Positions 55,901-64,000 of a stretch of DNA of 64,000 nucleotides are shown one piece after another. The notes beneath the pieces were generated by a model. It searched no databases and was not told the origin of the DNA. It saw only the letters and a program-made list of their open reading frames with translations. Position 1 is the first letter of the stretch, and the number at the start of each line of letters is the position of its first letter. A program made the translations under genes and the position numbers. Source of the stretch: Paenibacillus rhizovicinus (GTDB lineage: Bacteria; Bacillota; Bacilli; Paenibacillales; Paenibacillaceae); the NCBI RefSeq assembly GCF_010365285.1, contig NZ_CP048286.1, positions 2,742,501 to 2,806,500 of the forward strand, in the 5' to 3' direction.

Positions 55901-57207
55901 AGGCTTACGATATCCAGCGTCGCCGGATCGCTCGAGCCGTTGACGGAATAAAACTTATGATTGTCCGTGTTGTATTTGACGATTTCGGCTACGCCGCCGT
56001 CCGCGTTCGGCGTTCCGGCGATGAAGGAGCCCAGCTTCGTGATGGATACCGAATCCTGGAACATGGGGTTGACGTTGATCGTCAACGATTTCGTCACCGT
56101 GCCCGGTGTGCCCGGGGCGCTGTCGGTTACGGTAATGGCTGCCGTATTGGCGGAAGCTGCGTCATCTGCAGGCGTTCCCGTGATGGCGCCCGTGGAATCA
56201 TTGATGCTCAATCCCTTCGGCAGTCCCGTCGCGCTATAGGCATAAGGAGCCGTTCCGCCGGTCGCGGCTACGCTGGCCGAATAAGCAAGGGTTTTCGTCG
56301 CGTCCGGCAGCGAAGCCGTCGAAATGGAAACCGGGGTTGCCACCGGCGGGGTCACGGGCGTAGACGGTCCCCATGAGCCGTCGGCGCTGCTATGCGGTCC
56401 GTATGTCGCAGCGGCACCCGCGGTGCCCTTGTAATCGATCAGAGCGAAATCGTTTTTGTTATCGTCCGAATCGTTGAAATCCACCCGGCGCAAAGAAATG
56501 TTTTTGGAAGGACCGCCAGCCTCTTTCGGATAATCGCTGCCTTCGTAACCGTCGATCGTGCTGCCGGTATCGTTTCCAGCCGCTCCGAGCATGTCCACGA
56601 ATCCAGCCGTTTTCGGCGTATTGGCGGACGGATTGACGTTCGTCGCATCCAGCAGCGTTTGGTTGCTCATCAGCACGACTTTCATGCCTTTGTTTTGCAA
56701 CGTATACTCCGCATGATCGCGGGTGAAATTGATGTCTCCTGTTTTCACGCTAAGCTTCGTGCTAGGCGAAAGCGACGAGGCTGCGCGAATCAAGTACGAG
56801 CCGTGCGCGGGAATGCTGCCGGTCAAGTCCAGCTTCTCCCACGGTCCTGTCGCCCCGCTTAGTGGCAGAGCGGGATCCGCCGACGCGTTATATTGATTCA
56901 TGCGATCCGCGTATTGAATGGACCAGTTGCCGAGGTCGACAGCTGCATCCGTCGGGTTGTACAGCTCGATGAAACCATAATCGGCCGCGCCGCCCGTGGA
57001 CACGCCCGAACCGTAATACTGATAAATTTCAACGTGCTTCACATTCACGTTGTAGCCGCTTGCATCATATGGCGTACCCGCTGCGATCACAGGTGCAGCC
57101 GCGGATGCCGGAATGACGGCCCCGAATGAACCCGCCGCGATGATGCCAGACATGGCCAGCGACACCAAACGTTTATTCCTCGTATTCAACTCTACTTCAT
57201 CTCCCAT
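52927..57207 (-). CDS. Large secreted surface protein: lamin-tail, choice-of-anchor I, Ig-like and SLH domains
   Basis: 1426 residues. Signal peptide with LVSLAMSGIIAAGSFGAVIP and an ASA cleavage region. A lamin-tail-like domain covers about 50-200 (YGFIELYNPTDAAVDLGNW), a putative Ig unit 280-380, and a choice-of-anchor I/esterase-like beta-propeller region about 385-895 (LDIVSLDANG; DFTSVDIDTKHDLVYAAIQ; MYMPDGIDTY; GPEGIDFIP). A bacterial Ig 2 domain lies at 895-980, a Pro/Gly/Thr linker (PGTPTDSGTPTDPGTPTNPG) near 985-1025, and three SLH domains at about 1235-1425. It is anchored to the wall polymer. ATG 57207 is annotated; TTG 57189, with GGGAG before it, would give a more usual signal peptide. 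Confidence 0.87.
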   Translation of the reverse strand: MGDEVELNTRNKRLVSLAMSGIIAAGSFGAVIPASAAAPVIAAGTPYDASGYNVNVKHVEIYQYYGSGVSTGGAADYGFIELYNPTDAAVDLGNWSIQYADRMNQYNASADPALPLSGATGPWEKLDLTGSIPAHGSYLIRAASSLSPSTKLSVKTGDINFTRDHAEYTLQNKGMKVVLMSNQTLLDATNVNPSANTPKTAGFVDMLGAAGNDTGSTIDGYEGSDYPKEAGGPSKNISLRRVDFNDSDDNKNDFALIDYKGTAGAAATYGPHSSADGSWGPSTPVTPPVATPVSISTASLPDATKTLAYSASVAATGGTAPYAYSATGLPKGLSINDSTGAITGTPADDAASANTAAITVTDSAPGTPGTVTKSLTINVNPMFQDSVSITKLGSFIAGTPNADGGVAEIVKYNTDNHKFYSVNGSSDPATLDIVSLDANGVPIQQANKINIEQTIADHVPNFAYGDFTSVDIDTKHDLVYAAIQESDYTKNGIILVFDYDGNFVKYYEAGVQPDMVKVTKDGSYVLTADEAEGRSTVDPEGSVTIVDTVNNTVKHVKFDNPSVIDDAVHLRGLATNGVITGPATSKDAAVYDLEPEYIALSADEATAYVSLQEGNAIGTINIAQGTVTSVKGLGYKDLNDPANSLDLVKDNAIKFENVPFKGMYMPDGIDTYTVDGNTYLFTANEGDSTDWPGARTNVSTIGAMKGSLTPGSAAATFLANNTVNGKTPYDGVEVPSDMGPDGIYLYGARSFSVWNPATMEQIYDSHNDFEKITAQRLPAYFNSNHADVSFDKRSPKKGPEPEYVKVGKVGNKAFAFIGLERISGIMTYDVTDPTKPVFANYINTRDFTAAGAGSLPPQTDTGPEGIDFIPASASPTGLPLILVANEVGGTVTVLQMNVTKVTLDKTSLTIASGSASKKLVATVQPVGNGAATATWSSSNTAVARVDANGNVSPRSQGTAVITAISADGYGMAEATVKVTASSVPGETPGTPSIPGTPTDSGTPTDPGTPTNPGQTGNNGSSNEQGTTVTTEVKTTTDSSGQATAAVTGEQIEEALSKLNAGTGNKVVEIKAIADSNATKNTITLPATALSQLASSTVNAVTIDAGLARVTLDGKALDTISKSATSGDVSISAAKVDLADLTANLSPSAQASVTAAIGSHPVYSFTVLADGKKVSDFAGGEASVSVPYTPAPGENMNAIIMYYLADNGDIAMVPEANYDPVTGMLSFTVKHFSTYAVGYNETKFSDIASSFAKDQIIYLSARNIIKGTSASSFAPKANVTRADFTLILARAAGVDLAAYGGSGFSDVSSDAYYAKSVAWAAANGITSGVSAKAFDPSANITREQMVTMIARFADKLQYKLPALTHGATFADASSISAYAQQAAMAVQQAGIINGKPNGSQTLFAPKQFATREETAKMIAILFQLMTK

Positions 57208-57464
57208 TCTAGGATTATTCTCCTAGTAGCTTAATGGGACAATGTGTCGACGGTATTAAGGTGATTTGGATATTTTGTAAATTCGCAACCTTCCCTTATC
57301 ATTTCATGGCGAAAAGCCAAAAAAAGACGCCCGCTTTCGGCGCAGCCGATAACGAATCGTCGTTCATTCTTATGGAATTAGCGGAACGGGTAACGGATCT
57401 TCAAACCGTAAACGATGGAATATGGAGCGCACCGGCCTGCCTGCGCATGAACCCGTTCGGCCGT

Positions 57465-57635
57465 TCATCCCCCGAGCCTGTGGAACAGCCCGCCGATCAG
57501 CGCATGCGCCAGCGCGAAGCTGGACGCGATGATCGCCGCGATGACCGCCAGTATCAGCACGATCATCAGCAGCGAAGGCTTCCTGCCCCTCGGTAATTCT
57601 GCCGAACCCGGCTGCCCGTCCTCTTCCGTATGCAT
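57465..57635 (-). CDS. Small single-pass membrane protein, 56 residues
   Basis: ATG 57635 after AGGAGG (10 nt). MHTEEDGQPGSAELPRGRKP is hydrophilic, followed by SLLMIVLILAVIAAIIASSF and a short tail ending HRLGG. Good ribosome site and coherent membrane pattern support a gene; function unknown. Confidence 0.6.
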   Translation of the reverse strand: MHTEEDGQPGSAELPRGRKPSLLMIVLILAVIAAIIASSFALAHALIGGLFHRLGG

Positions 57636-57763
57636 AGCGCCGCCCCTCCTATGCCCGGAATAAGCCGTTCAGGCTTACTCCTCATAGAAGATCATATGCG
57701 GCTTCTCGGCGATATAGTAGGACAAACGGTCCTGAAGCGAACCGGCGTGAAATTCCGCTCGCC

Positions 57764-58075
57764 TTATGCCCCGTAAGCTTTAAAATCGATTTCCAGGAAC
57801 CGCGACACTTCCGGCACCCAGCGAGTTTCCACGAAATCCACATGCACGGGATGCGCATTATAAGCCTCGTAATCGGCTTGGCTGTTAAAGATCATCGAGA
57901 AGCCGTAGTCGTAATCGTTCTTCGGACTCACCTGTTTGAAAACGCTGAACTGATTCACGACGGGAATCGAGGTCAGCAGCCGCTCGCCGTCCCGCAGAAA
58001 TTGCTCGGCCGCCTCGGATCCCGCCTCATGCTTCAAGTTAAAAATCACCATGTGTTGAATGCTCGTTTGTTCCAT
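57764..58075 (-). CDS. Dabb (stress-responsive A/B barrel) domain protein
   Basis: 103 residues from ATG 58075 (GGAGG 8 nt upstream; the ATG at 58084 abuts the site). IQHMVIFNLKHEAGSEAAEQ, DYGFSMIFNSQADYEAYNAHPVH and FVETRWVPEV are Dabb signatures. These dimeric barrels include plant stress proteins and bacterial enzymes of unknown substrate. Function cannot be assigned. Confidence 0.85.
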   Translation of the reverse strand: MEQTSIQHMVIFNLKHEAGSEAAEQFLRDGERLLTSIPVVNQFSVFKQVSPKNDYDYGFSMIFNSQADYEAYNAHPVHVDFVETRWVPEVSRFLEIDFKAYGA

Positions 58076-58205
58076 CTTCGTCATCCTCCTCCTAGTAATT
58101 ACCCGTTAAGTTTAGCACATGCGCCGCGTCTTCCAAATCCGAAATTCTACAGAAGCCGAACGATCGATAGAGCGCCTCCGCTCGCGTTCCGCCTTTCCGT
58201 CTCCC

Positions 58206-58234
58206 GATCCGATCCGATCCGATCCGATCCGATC
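58206..58234. repeat. GATCC pentanucleotide microsatellite
   Basis: Five uninterrupted GATCC units plus GATC end on the stop codon of the histidine phosphatase gene. Slippage here could change the protein's last residues or stop position. Confidence 0.85.
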
Positions 58235-58808
58235 AGCTCCACGCACGGCCCGCTTCCAGAAACTTGTCATCGTCGAACGTCAGCCGGTACACGTCGGGCA
58301 TCGTCAGCCGCTGCCAGAACGCGTAATCGTAACGCGCATCGTACGCCTGCATGATCATCGTCATCAAGTTGCCATGCGTTCCGACGGCGATCGTCTGTCC
58401 GCGAAACCGCTGCAGCATGTCCTGCAAAGCCCGAACGCCCCTCGACTGCGCCTCGCGAAACGACTCGCCGCCGGGAAGAACCGCGTCCGGATCCGCGAAC
58501 GACTGCTTGATCGCCTCAAGGAACGTTGCCTTCGGCAACGAAACGTCTTCCCCGTGCAGCCGCCTTTCCCGCAAATCCTCCATCATGAGCACCGGCAAAT
58601 TCCGTTCGTCCGCAATGCCCTGCACCGTCAGCACTGCCCGCGTATACGGGCTGGACACGACCGTGTCGATCGGCAGCCGGCCGAGCTTGGCGGTTAGCCG
58701 AAGCACATCCTCGCCGCCTTGCTCCGTCAGTCCTCTCGTGCGGTCGGCGCCGAGATGGACCGCCGATTCCGCATGACGAATAAGCAGCACATTCGTCTTC
58801 GTCTCCAT
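58233..58808 (-). CDS. Histidine phosphatase / phosphoglycerate-mutase-like
   Basis: 191 residues from ATG 58808 (GGAGG 6 nt upstream; ATG 58814 abuts that site). LLIRHAESAVHLG contains the catalytic RHG-type motif as RHA; VVSSPYTRAVLTVQGIAD and VGTHGNLMTMIMQ (second His) complete the family pattern. The Gly of RHG is Ala, a tolerated substitution in some members. It would dephosphorylate small metabolites; substrate unknown. Its stop overlaps the GATCC microsatellite. Confidence 0.85.
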   Translation of the reverse strand: METKTNVLLIRHAESAVHLGADRTRGLTEQGGEDVLRLTAKLGRLPIDTVVSSPYTRAVLTVQGIADERNLPVLMMEDLRERRLHGEDVSLPKATFLEAIKQSFADPDAVLPGGESFREAQSRGVRALQDMLQRFRGQTIAVGTHGNLMTMIMQAYDARYDYAFWQRLTMPDVYRLTFDDDKFLEAGRAWS

Positions 58809-58938
58809 GCTCATCCTCCCCCTTCGAGCAACGCATCGGAATTTCTAGTATAATCCATAGTAGCACATCGCCCGTCGTTTGCAGACGATTAGGTTAGCGA
58901 TTCTAGCGTCCGCATGCGACCGCCAAAGGAGGAAGCTT

Positions 58939-59760
58939 ATGCTGGAGAAATACCGGTTGAACGAGAAACGGAGCTTTTCACTTGCAGATTTCGATCCCGA
59001 GGATACAGCGGGCATCGCAGGCAAGGAAGACATCGAAGCGGAATTCGAAGCGCTCAAGGACAAGCTTAAGGAGCATCAAGAGAAGCTGTTCGCGGGAAAA
59101 ACGAACGGCGTGCTCATCCTATTCCAGGGCATGGATTGCAGCGGCAAGGACGGCGTCATCAAGAAAGTGCTTGCGGGACTCAATCCGCAGGGATTCCGGG
59201 CCGAGAGCTTCAAGAAGCCGACGGCGGACGAATCGGCGCATGATTTTCTATGGCGGGCCCATAGAGTGGCCCCGGCCAAGGGATCGATCGCCGCGTTCAA
59301 CCGCTCCTATTACGAAGAAGTGCTTATTACGCGGGTGCATGACCTCATCGACGGCAAGGAAGCGTCCAAGCGGCTCAAGCACATCGGGCATTTCGAGAAA
59401 ATGCTGAGCGACGGCGGCATTACGATCATTAAGATTTTCCTGCACATTTCGCCGGATTTTCAATTGCGCAAAATCCAAGAGCGGATGGAGAACCCCGAGA
59501 AGCTGTGGAAATTCGACCCCAGCGACCTGGAGGAGCGGCAATACTGGAAGGCTTATACGAAGGCCTACGAGCACGCGATCAAAGCAACCTCGACCAAACG
59601 CAATCCGTGGTACATCGTGCCGGCCAACAACCGCTGGTTCCGGGACTACCTCGTGCTGCGGATCGTGGAATCCGCGCTCGATTCACTAGATCTATCCTAT
59701 CCTGAAGTGGATATGTCGCAATTCCGTTTGGCAGCGGGCATTAACGAGTCAAGCAAATAG
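58939..59760 (+). CDS. ppk2: Polyphosphate kinase 2 family (PPK2)
   Basis: 273 residues from ATG 58939 (AAAGGAGG). Walker A at LILFQGMDCSGKDGVIKKVL, lid/Walker B region FNRSYYEEVLITRVH and IKIFLHISPDFQLRKIQERM are PPK2 signatures, and the single-domain length fits class I/III, which phosphorylate ADP or AMP with polyphosphate. The class cannot be fixed by eye. Divergent from the histidine phosphatase gene. Confidence 0.9.
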   Translation: MLEKYRLNEKRSFSLADFDPEDTAGIAGKEDIEAEFEALKDKLKEHQEKLFAGKTNGVLILFQGMDCSGKDGVIKKVLAGLNPQGFRAESFKKPTADESAHDFLWRAHRVAPAKGSIAAFNRSYYEEVLITRVHDLIDGKEASKRLKHIGHFEKMLSDGGITIIKIFLHISPDFQLRKIQERMENPEKLWKFDPSDLEERQYWKAYTKAYEHAIKATSTKRNPWYIVPANNRWFRDYLVLRIVESALDSLDLSYPEVDMSQFRLAAGINESSK

Positions 59761-59804
59761 CAGTCACAAGAGGGGATATATGGGAGCCCTGACGCAACCC
59801 GCTG

Positions 59805-59833
59805 TTGACATCCGCTCTCCCGGGGAGTATAAC
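59805..59833 (+). promoter_or_regulatory. Promoter of the T-box/ilvA transcript
   Basis: TTGACA at 59805-59810, exactly 17 bp, then TATAAC at 59828-59833: the best sigma-A promoter in the window. Confidence 0.8.
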
Positions 59834-59844
59834 AAATATAAATC

Positions 59845-60153
59845 ACGACATGATCGAAATTCGTTGATGGGAACACGCGCTTTACGCAAGAGGCAATCCC
59901 CAGAGAGTCGGCGCCCGCTGAAAGCCGACGTTTGCCCGCGAATGACGCATCCTCCCTGAGAAGCCGTGCCGAACCGTCCGGGTCCCGATCCGGATGATGC
60001 AGTAAGCATGGACGGAATCCGCCGTTACACGGAGCGCGTATGTTGGTACGCGACAAGAGAGCCGTTACGCTGCAGGTCATCCTGCGACGGAGCGGAATTA
60101 GGGTGGTAACGCGAGATGCATCTCGTCCCTTCACGGGGACGGGATTTTTTTAT
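59845..60153 (+). promoter_or_regulatory. T-box riboswitch, probably isoleucine-responsive
   Basis: Stem I shows AGAGAGTCGGCG...GCTGAAAGCCGAC, the antiterminator carries the T-box AGGGTGGTAACGCG at 60100-60113, and the terminator is TCTCGTCCC-TTCAC-GGGGACGGGA plus TTTTTTT ending near 60151. The second half of the box has A in place of the usual C (GGTAACG for GGTACCG). A specifier candidate ATC (Ile) is at 59949-59951, before CTCCCTGAG; this assignment is inference. Uncharged tRNA-Ile would allow ilvA transcription. The interval 59761-60194 otherwise has no gene. Confidence 0.88.
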
Positions 60154-60194
60154 TTTCAGACCAGCATTTTCAAGGCTAAAGGAGACGGTTGGCA

Positions 60195-61466
60195 ATGGGG
60201 AACGAACGAAACTATGATGCTCTGACGGTAGGACTGACGGAAATCGCGCAAGCGCAAATGCACGTGAAGGATGTAGCCCTGCGCACGCCGCTGCAGCAGA
60301 ACCGGGTGCTGTCCAAACGCTACGGCTGCAACGTCCTGCTCAAACGCGAAGATTTGCAGGTCGTCCGCTCCTTCAAGCTGCGCGGCGCCTATCATTTGAT
60401 CAAATCCTTGCCGGAGGAGCGGCTGATGCGGGGCGTTGTCTGCGCAAGCGCGGGCAATCACGCGCAGGGCGTCGCTTACTCCTGCCAAACGCTCGGCATC
60501 CCGGGCAAAATCTACATGCCGAGCACGACTCCGCGGCAGAAGGTTAACCAAGTGGCGTTCTTCGGCGGTCCGAACGTCGAGATCGTCCTAACCGGCGATA
60601 CGTTCGACGATGCCTTCCGGGAGGCGATCGCGGCTAGCCGGAAGGATGACCTTGCGTTCATCCACCCGTTCGACGATCCGAAGATCATTGCCGGCAACGG
60701 CACGATCGGCAAAGAAATCATGGAGGCGGTCGAAACAGCGCCGGATTTCGTCTTCGTCACGATCGGCGGCGGCGGGCTTGCGGCGGGAGTCGCGGCCTAT
60801 GTCAAAGCCGTGTCGCCGGGCACGAAGCTGATCGGCGTGGAGCCGGAAGGCGCTCCGTCGATGCGCGTGTCGCTCGATGCCGGCGAGGTGATCGCGCTGG
60901 ATACGATCGACAAGTTCGTCGACGGCGCGGCGGTGAAGCGCGTCGGCGACCTGACGTTCCGCATGTGCCGCGAGCTGCTGGACGACATCGTGCTCGTGCC
61001 GGAAGGCAAAGCGTGCACGACGATGCTCGACCTGTACAACGAGAACGCCATCGTGGCGGAGCCGGCCGGCGCATTGCCGATTGCCGCGCTCGATCTGTAT
61101 CGCGATCAAATCGCGGGCAAGACCGTCGTCTGCGTCGTGAGCGGCGGGAACAACGACGTCGACCGGATGCAGGAGATCAAGGAGCGTTCGCTCGTGTTCG
61201 AGGGACTGAAGCATTACTTCATGGTCAGCTTCCCGCAGCGCGCCGGCGCCCTGCGCGAATTTCTCGATGAAGTGCTGGGACCGGACGACGATATTACGCG
61301 ATTCGAATACACGAAGAAGCACAACAAGGACAACGGTCCCGCGCTCGTCGGCATCGAGCTGAAGCAGCGCGGCGATTACGAGCCGCTCATCGCGCGCATG
61401 AATCATAAGGGGCTCAGCTTCTTGGAGCTGAACAAGGACCCCGTCCTCTTCAATCTGCTGATTTGA
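60195..61466 (+). CDS. ilvA: Threonine dehydratase (threonine ammonia-lyase), biosynthetic
   Basis: 423 residues from ATG 60195 (GGAG 10 nt upstream). The PLP Lys lies in RSFKLRGAYHLI; SAGNHAQGVAYSC and the Gly loop IGGGGLAAG are family motifs. The C-terminal ACT-like domain, FMVSFPQRAGALREFLDEVL, is single, as in Bacillus IlvA (about 422 residues). It makes 2-oxobutanoate for isoleucine. Controlled by the T-box upstream. Confidence 0.94.
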   Translation: MGNERNYDALTVGLTEIAQAQMHVKDVALRTPLQQNRVLSKRYGCNVLLKREDLQVVRSFKLRGAYHLIKSLPEERLMRGVVCASAGNHAQGVAYSCQTLGIPGKIYMPSTTPRQKVNQVAFFGGPNVEIVLTGDTFDDAFREAIAASRKDDLAFIHPFDDPKIIAGNGTIGKEIMEAVETAPDFVFVTIGGGGLAAGVAAYVKAVSPGTKLIGVEPEGAPSMRVSLDAGEVIALDTIDKFVDGAAVKRVGDLTFRMCRELLDDIVLVPEGKACTTMLDLYNENAIVAEPAGALPIAALDLYRDQIAGKTVVCVVSGGNNDVDRMQEIKERSLVFEGLKHYFMVSFPQRAGALREFLDEVLGPDDDITRFEYTKKHNKDNGPALVGIELKQRGDYEPLIARMNHKGLSFLELNKDPVLFNLLI

Positions 61467-61531
61467 GAATTGAGAATTGTTAACTATGCGCGCTTGGGAT
61501 TAGTCTGAGCGCTGCGCAATAAGAGCCTTGG

Positions 61532-61567
61532 CATGCATCTTTTCCGTGCATGGCAAGGCTTTTTCCT
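61532..61567 (+). terminator. Terminator of ilvA
   Basis: GCCTTGGCATGCA ... TGCATGGCAAGGC, 13-bp stem with one mismatch, followed by TTTTT; about 70 bp after the stop. Confidence 0.88.
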
Positions 61568-61658
61568 TGTCCGCCCCGTCCCCTTACAATCACTTCACAA
61601 ACCGCTGACCGCCCAGTGACATTCGCGCGTTATGCTTCCGGCAGGAGGTGTTTTTCCT

Positions 61659-62795
61659 ATGAAAATCATGATCCTGTACGCTTCGTACGGAGACGGGCAC
61701 TTGCAAGCCGCGCGCGCCATCAGCGAAGCGATTGAAGACCGCGGACTGGGCGAGCCGGTCCTCGTCGATTTGCTTGCCGAAGCGCATCCGTGGATTAACG
61801 CCATGACCAAACGGGTGTATCTGAAGAGCTACTCCTTGATCCCCGGCTTGTACGGCTGGATTTACGACCGGACCAAGCCGATGAAGCACGACTCCGTCTT
61901 CTCAGGCTGGCTTCACTCTTTCGGCCGCGACCGGCTGCGGCGGATTCTGCTCCGCCAGCGGCCGGATGCCGTCATCCACACTTTCCCCCTGCTCGCCATG
62001 CCCGCCCTCAAGAAAAAGATCGGCCTTCGCATTCCCGCCTGCACCGTCGTGACGGATTTCGATCTGCACCGGCGCTGGGTTCATCCCGATATTGACCGTT
62101 ATTATGTACCGACCGAAGACATGAAACGCGAACTCCTGACGCTCGGCATCTCCGACCGCCGGATCTGCGTCAGCGGCATTCCGGTCAAACGCGGCTTCCG
62201 CAGCGCCGCCTGCGATCCGGACATCCGCATGCGTTACGGTTTCGACATCGGCACGCCCGTGGTATTGGTTATGGCCGGCGTTCAGTCCTCGCTTGCCGCG
62301 GTCGCAGCTATGATTTCACCGTTAATTGGGCATCCTGATCTTACCGTTGCCGTCGTCTGCGGGCGCAATGAAGCGCTTGCCGCCGCGCTGCCCGGACAGT
62401 TCGAAGAAGCCGCCTCCGAAGGAAGGCTGCGCGTCTTCGGCTATGTCGAAGCGATGCACGAGCTCATGGCGCTCGCAGCCTGCATCGTCACGAAGCCGGG
62501 CGGCGTCACGCTCGCGGAATCGCTCTCGCTCGGACTCCCGATCTTCACCTATCAACCGGTTCCGGGCCAAGAGCGGAACAATGCGCGCTACCTGGCGGAC
62601 AAAGCCGCAGCCAATATCGTTCATTCGCCGGACCAGCTCGCCCAAGAAATCGTTCAACTCATCCACGATCCCGTTCTGCTGATGCAGCATAAACTTCGCG
62701 CGCGCAAGCTCCGGTACCAGGACGCGGCCGAGACCGTCGCCTTGGATTTCTGTTCCAGCTTGCATATAATGGAGAGGACATCCGTGCGCCTATAG
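61659..62795 (+). CDS. Glycosyltransferase of the UgtP/MGDG synthase type
   Basis: 378 residues from ATG 61659 (GGAGGTG 8 nt before). MKIMILYASYGDGHLQAARA is the MGDG-synthase N-terminal domain; HTFPLLAMPALKKKIG and VVTDFDLHRRWVHPDIDRYY follow. The C-terminal nucleotide-sugar site is KPGGVTLAESLSLGLPIFTYQPVPGQE with RNNARYL. It probably transfers glucose from UDP-glucose to diacylglycerol, using the GalU product. The length fits UgtP (about 382 residues). The next gene, an MFS transporter, follows 41 bp later and may be cotranscribed. Confidence 0.87.
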   Translation: MKIMILYASYGDGHLQAARAISEAIEDRGLGEPVLVDLLAEAHPWINAMTKRVYLKSYSLIPGLYGWIYDRTKPMKHDSVFSGWLHSFGRDRLRRILLRQRPDAVIHTFPLLAMPALKKKIGLRIPACTVVTDFDLHRRWVHPDIDRYYVPTEDMKRELLTLGISDRRICVSGIPVKRGFRSAACDPDIRMRYGFDIGTPVVLVMAGVQSSLAAVAAMISPLIGHPDLTVAVVCGRNEALAAALPGQFEEAASEGRLRVFGYVEAMHELMALAACIVTKPGGVTLAESLSLGLPIFTYQPVPGQERNNARYLADKAAANIVHSPDQLAQEIVQLIHDPVLLMQHKLRARKLRYQDAAETVALDFCSSLHIMERTSVRL

Positions 62796-62836
62796 AAGCG
62801 CGCAGCATTTACGGGAACCCTGGATATAAAGGGGAT

Positions 62837-64000
62837 GTGACTGTCATTAAACGTCTGTTCAGTCGCGAAGTCGCACTATTTTCCGTCATTCTGCTGTTCG
62901 TCGAATTCATTCGCGGCGCGGCGCTTATCAGCTTCCTGCCGATTTACGGGGAGAAAACGCTCGGTTTATCGCTCGATATTATCGGCATCGCCATTACGGC
63001 CCACTACCTGACGGACACGGTACTCAAGATGTTCATCGGCTATTTGCTCGACCGGTTCTCCATCCGGTTCGTCGTTCATGTCGGACTGCTCGCTTCCATT
63101 GCCGGCATTCTGCTCATTCCGATCTCGGATCAGCCTTGGCTGTTCATTACGGCTTCGGCCTTGTACGGGGTCGGCATATCGCCGATTTGGATCGTCTGCC
63201 TGACCAAAGTATCCAGTGACCGACGGGCGATGCAAATGGGATTTTACTATACGATTTGGTTCATCGGCATCGGAGGCGGACCCATCGTCTGCAACGTGAT
63301 TATGGACCGGAACCGCATGACGGCTTATTACTTGCTTCTCGTGCTTGCGGTAGTCAGCTGGCTGCTGTCCTTGTTTATCAGCAATCAGCGCGCTTCCGGT
63401 TCGGCGCCTTCGCTGCCGGTGCGCGAACAATTCGTTATTCTGAAAGAACGTCTGCTCCATATGCGGCTGCTGCTGCCGGGCATGGTGCTGCAAACGATGG
63501 GCGCCGGCATGCTGGTGCCCGTTCTGCCCAGCTTCGCGGAAGATAAGCTGGGCATGAACGGCGCGCAGTATTCCTTGCTGCTGCTTGCCGGCGGCTTCTG
63601 TACCGTTGTCAGCCTCATGCCGATGGGCAGGCTCTCGGACAAGCTCGGCGGCAAGAAATGGTTTCTCGTATTGGGCTTCATTCTGATCGGAGCGGCTTTG
63701 TACCTGATTTCCGTTGCGCCTCCGATGTGGGTCTGCATCGTACTGACCGGTATCCTCGGCCTGGCATACGCCACCTTGCTGCCCGCATGGAACGCGCTGC
63801 TCGCCAATTACGTGCCGCCGAAGCAGCAGGGGCTCGGATGGGGCATCTTCTCGACCGTCGAGGGTATCGGCGGCATGATCGGCCCCGTCATCGGCGGAAC
63901 GCTCGCGACTTTGCAGGGCCAGTCCGCGGTGCTCTTGTATGGCGGCATCATGTATGCCGTCATCGGATTTTTCTATATTTGGTTTCCGTTCCGTGCGTTT
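62837..64000 (+). CDS. Major facilitator superfamily transporter (partial, 3' end outside window)
   Basis: An open frame runs from GTG 62837 to the window edge (388 residues so far) with about 11 membrane segments: IKRLFSREVALFSVILLFVE, GIAITAHYLTDTVLKMFIGY followed by LLDRFSIRF (the conserved loop 2-3), and a mirrored MGRLSDKLGGKKWF in the second half. AAAGGGG lies only 2 nt before the GTG, so the true start could be slightly downstream. Substrate unknown. Beside the glucolipid synthase it might be a lipid or drug exporter. Confidence 0.82.
   Translation, partial: MTVIKRLFSREVALFSVILLFVEFIRGAALISFLPIYGEKTLGLSLDIIGIAITAHYLTDTVLKMFIGYLLDRFSIRFVVHVGLLASIAGILLIPISDQPWLFITASALYGVGISPIWIVCLTKVSSDRRAMQMGFYYTIWFIGIGGGPIVCNVIMDRNRMTAYYLLLVLAVVSWLLSLFISNQRASGSAPSLPVREQFVILKERLLHMRLLLPGMVLQTMGAGMLVPVLPSFAEDKLGMNGAQYSLLLLAGGFCTVVSLMPMGRLSDKLGGKKWFLVLGFILIGAALYLISVAPPMWVCIVLTGILGLAYATLLPAWNALLANYVPPKQQGLGWGIFSTVEGIGGMIGPVIGGTLATLQGQSAVLLYGGIMYAVIGFFYIWFPFRAF

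Noticed and set aside
54853-56376. A 507-residue plus-strand open frame inside the large SLH gene
   Set aside because: Antisense to a protein with clear domains; Arg/Val/His-rich composition and no expression signal.

Overview
The window looks like a chromosomal segment of a Gram-positive, spore-former-type Firmicute of the Paenibacillaceae (Paenibacillus/Cohnella-like). Supporting signs are strong AGGAGG-type ribosome sites with GTG/TTG starts, proteins with C-terminal triple SLH domains, a Firmicute T-box leader before ilvA, an AraR-type operator before araB, and a Bacillus-style fadN-fadA-fadE/fadF fatty acid degradation set. This is inference from gene content; no 16S rRNA or other rRNA/tRNA gene is present.

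Layout. (1) 1-13.9 kb: cell-surface glycan region. Reading leftward from about 6.85 kb: ABC-2 permease, Wzt-type ATPase with sugar-binding tail, a 1153-residue methyltransferase/coiled-coil/GT2/GT4 fusion, and heptose kinase and nucleotidyltransferase (hddA, hddC-like, cut by the window edge). Reading rightward: a large O-antigen ligase/polymerase-family membrane protein with a TPR tail, then a secreted SLH protein. Behind it lies rfbC-rfbB-rfbD (dTDP-rhamnose), without rfbA. Together they resemble an S-layer glycosylation locus. (2) 14-18.4 kb: sodA, an unusual methyl-accepting protein, and a Gly/Pro-rich repeat protein. (3) 18.4-19.6 kb: a gene-free repeat island. (4) 19.6-28.6 kb: araB with an araD remnant in its leader, a secreted Met/His-rich protein, galU, a NAD(P)-binding protein, trxB-dps, and an AraC regulator divergent from a MATE exporter. 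(5) 28.6-30 kb: a second repeat island. (6) 30-38.6 kb: ABC-F ATPase, a short pyruvate kinase, two AraC regulators, a nitrilase-family hydrolase, a degenerate SRAP protein, methionine aminopeptidase and two small proteins. (7) 38.7-52.5 kb: beta-oxidation cluster (thioesterase, fadD, fadE, fadA, fadN, fadF leftward; etfB and a frameshifted etfA rightward). A third repeat island sits between fadE and fadD. (8) 52.5-64 kb: a 1426-residue SLH surface protein, small genes, a histidine phosphatase, PPK2, T-box/ilvA, a UgtP/MGDG-synthase-like glycosyltransferase and an MFS transporter cut by the window edge.

The most notable unexplained structure is a family of four intergenic elements of nearly constant length (192, 192, 193 and 193 bp). 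Three are bounded by TAACGAAC...GTTCGTTA or a one-base variant, with further TAACGAA-type motifs about 50 bp in from the ends. Every copy lies within about 15-100 bp of a GC-rich tandem array or of another copy. Other items worth following up are the etfA frameshift, the low-complexity insertion in EtfB, an araD deletion scar behind an AraR operator, a SRAP-family protein lacking most catalytic residues, a short pyruvate kinase, and a chemoreceptor whose sensor precedes its only membrane hairpin.
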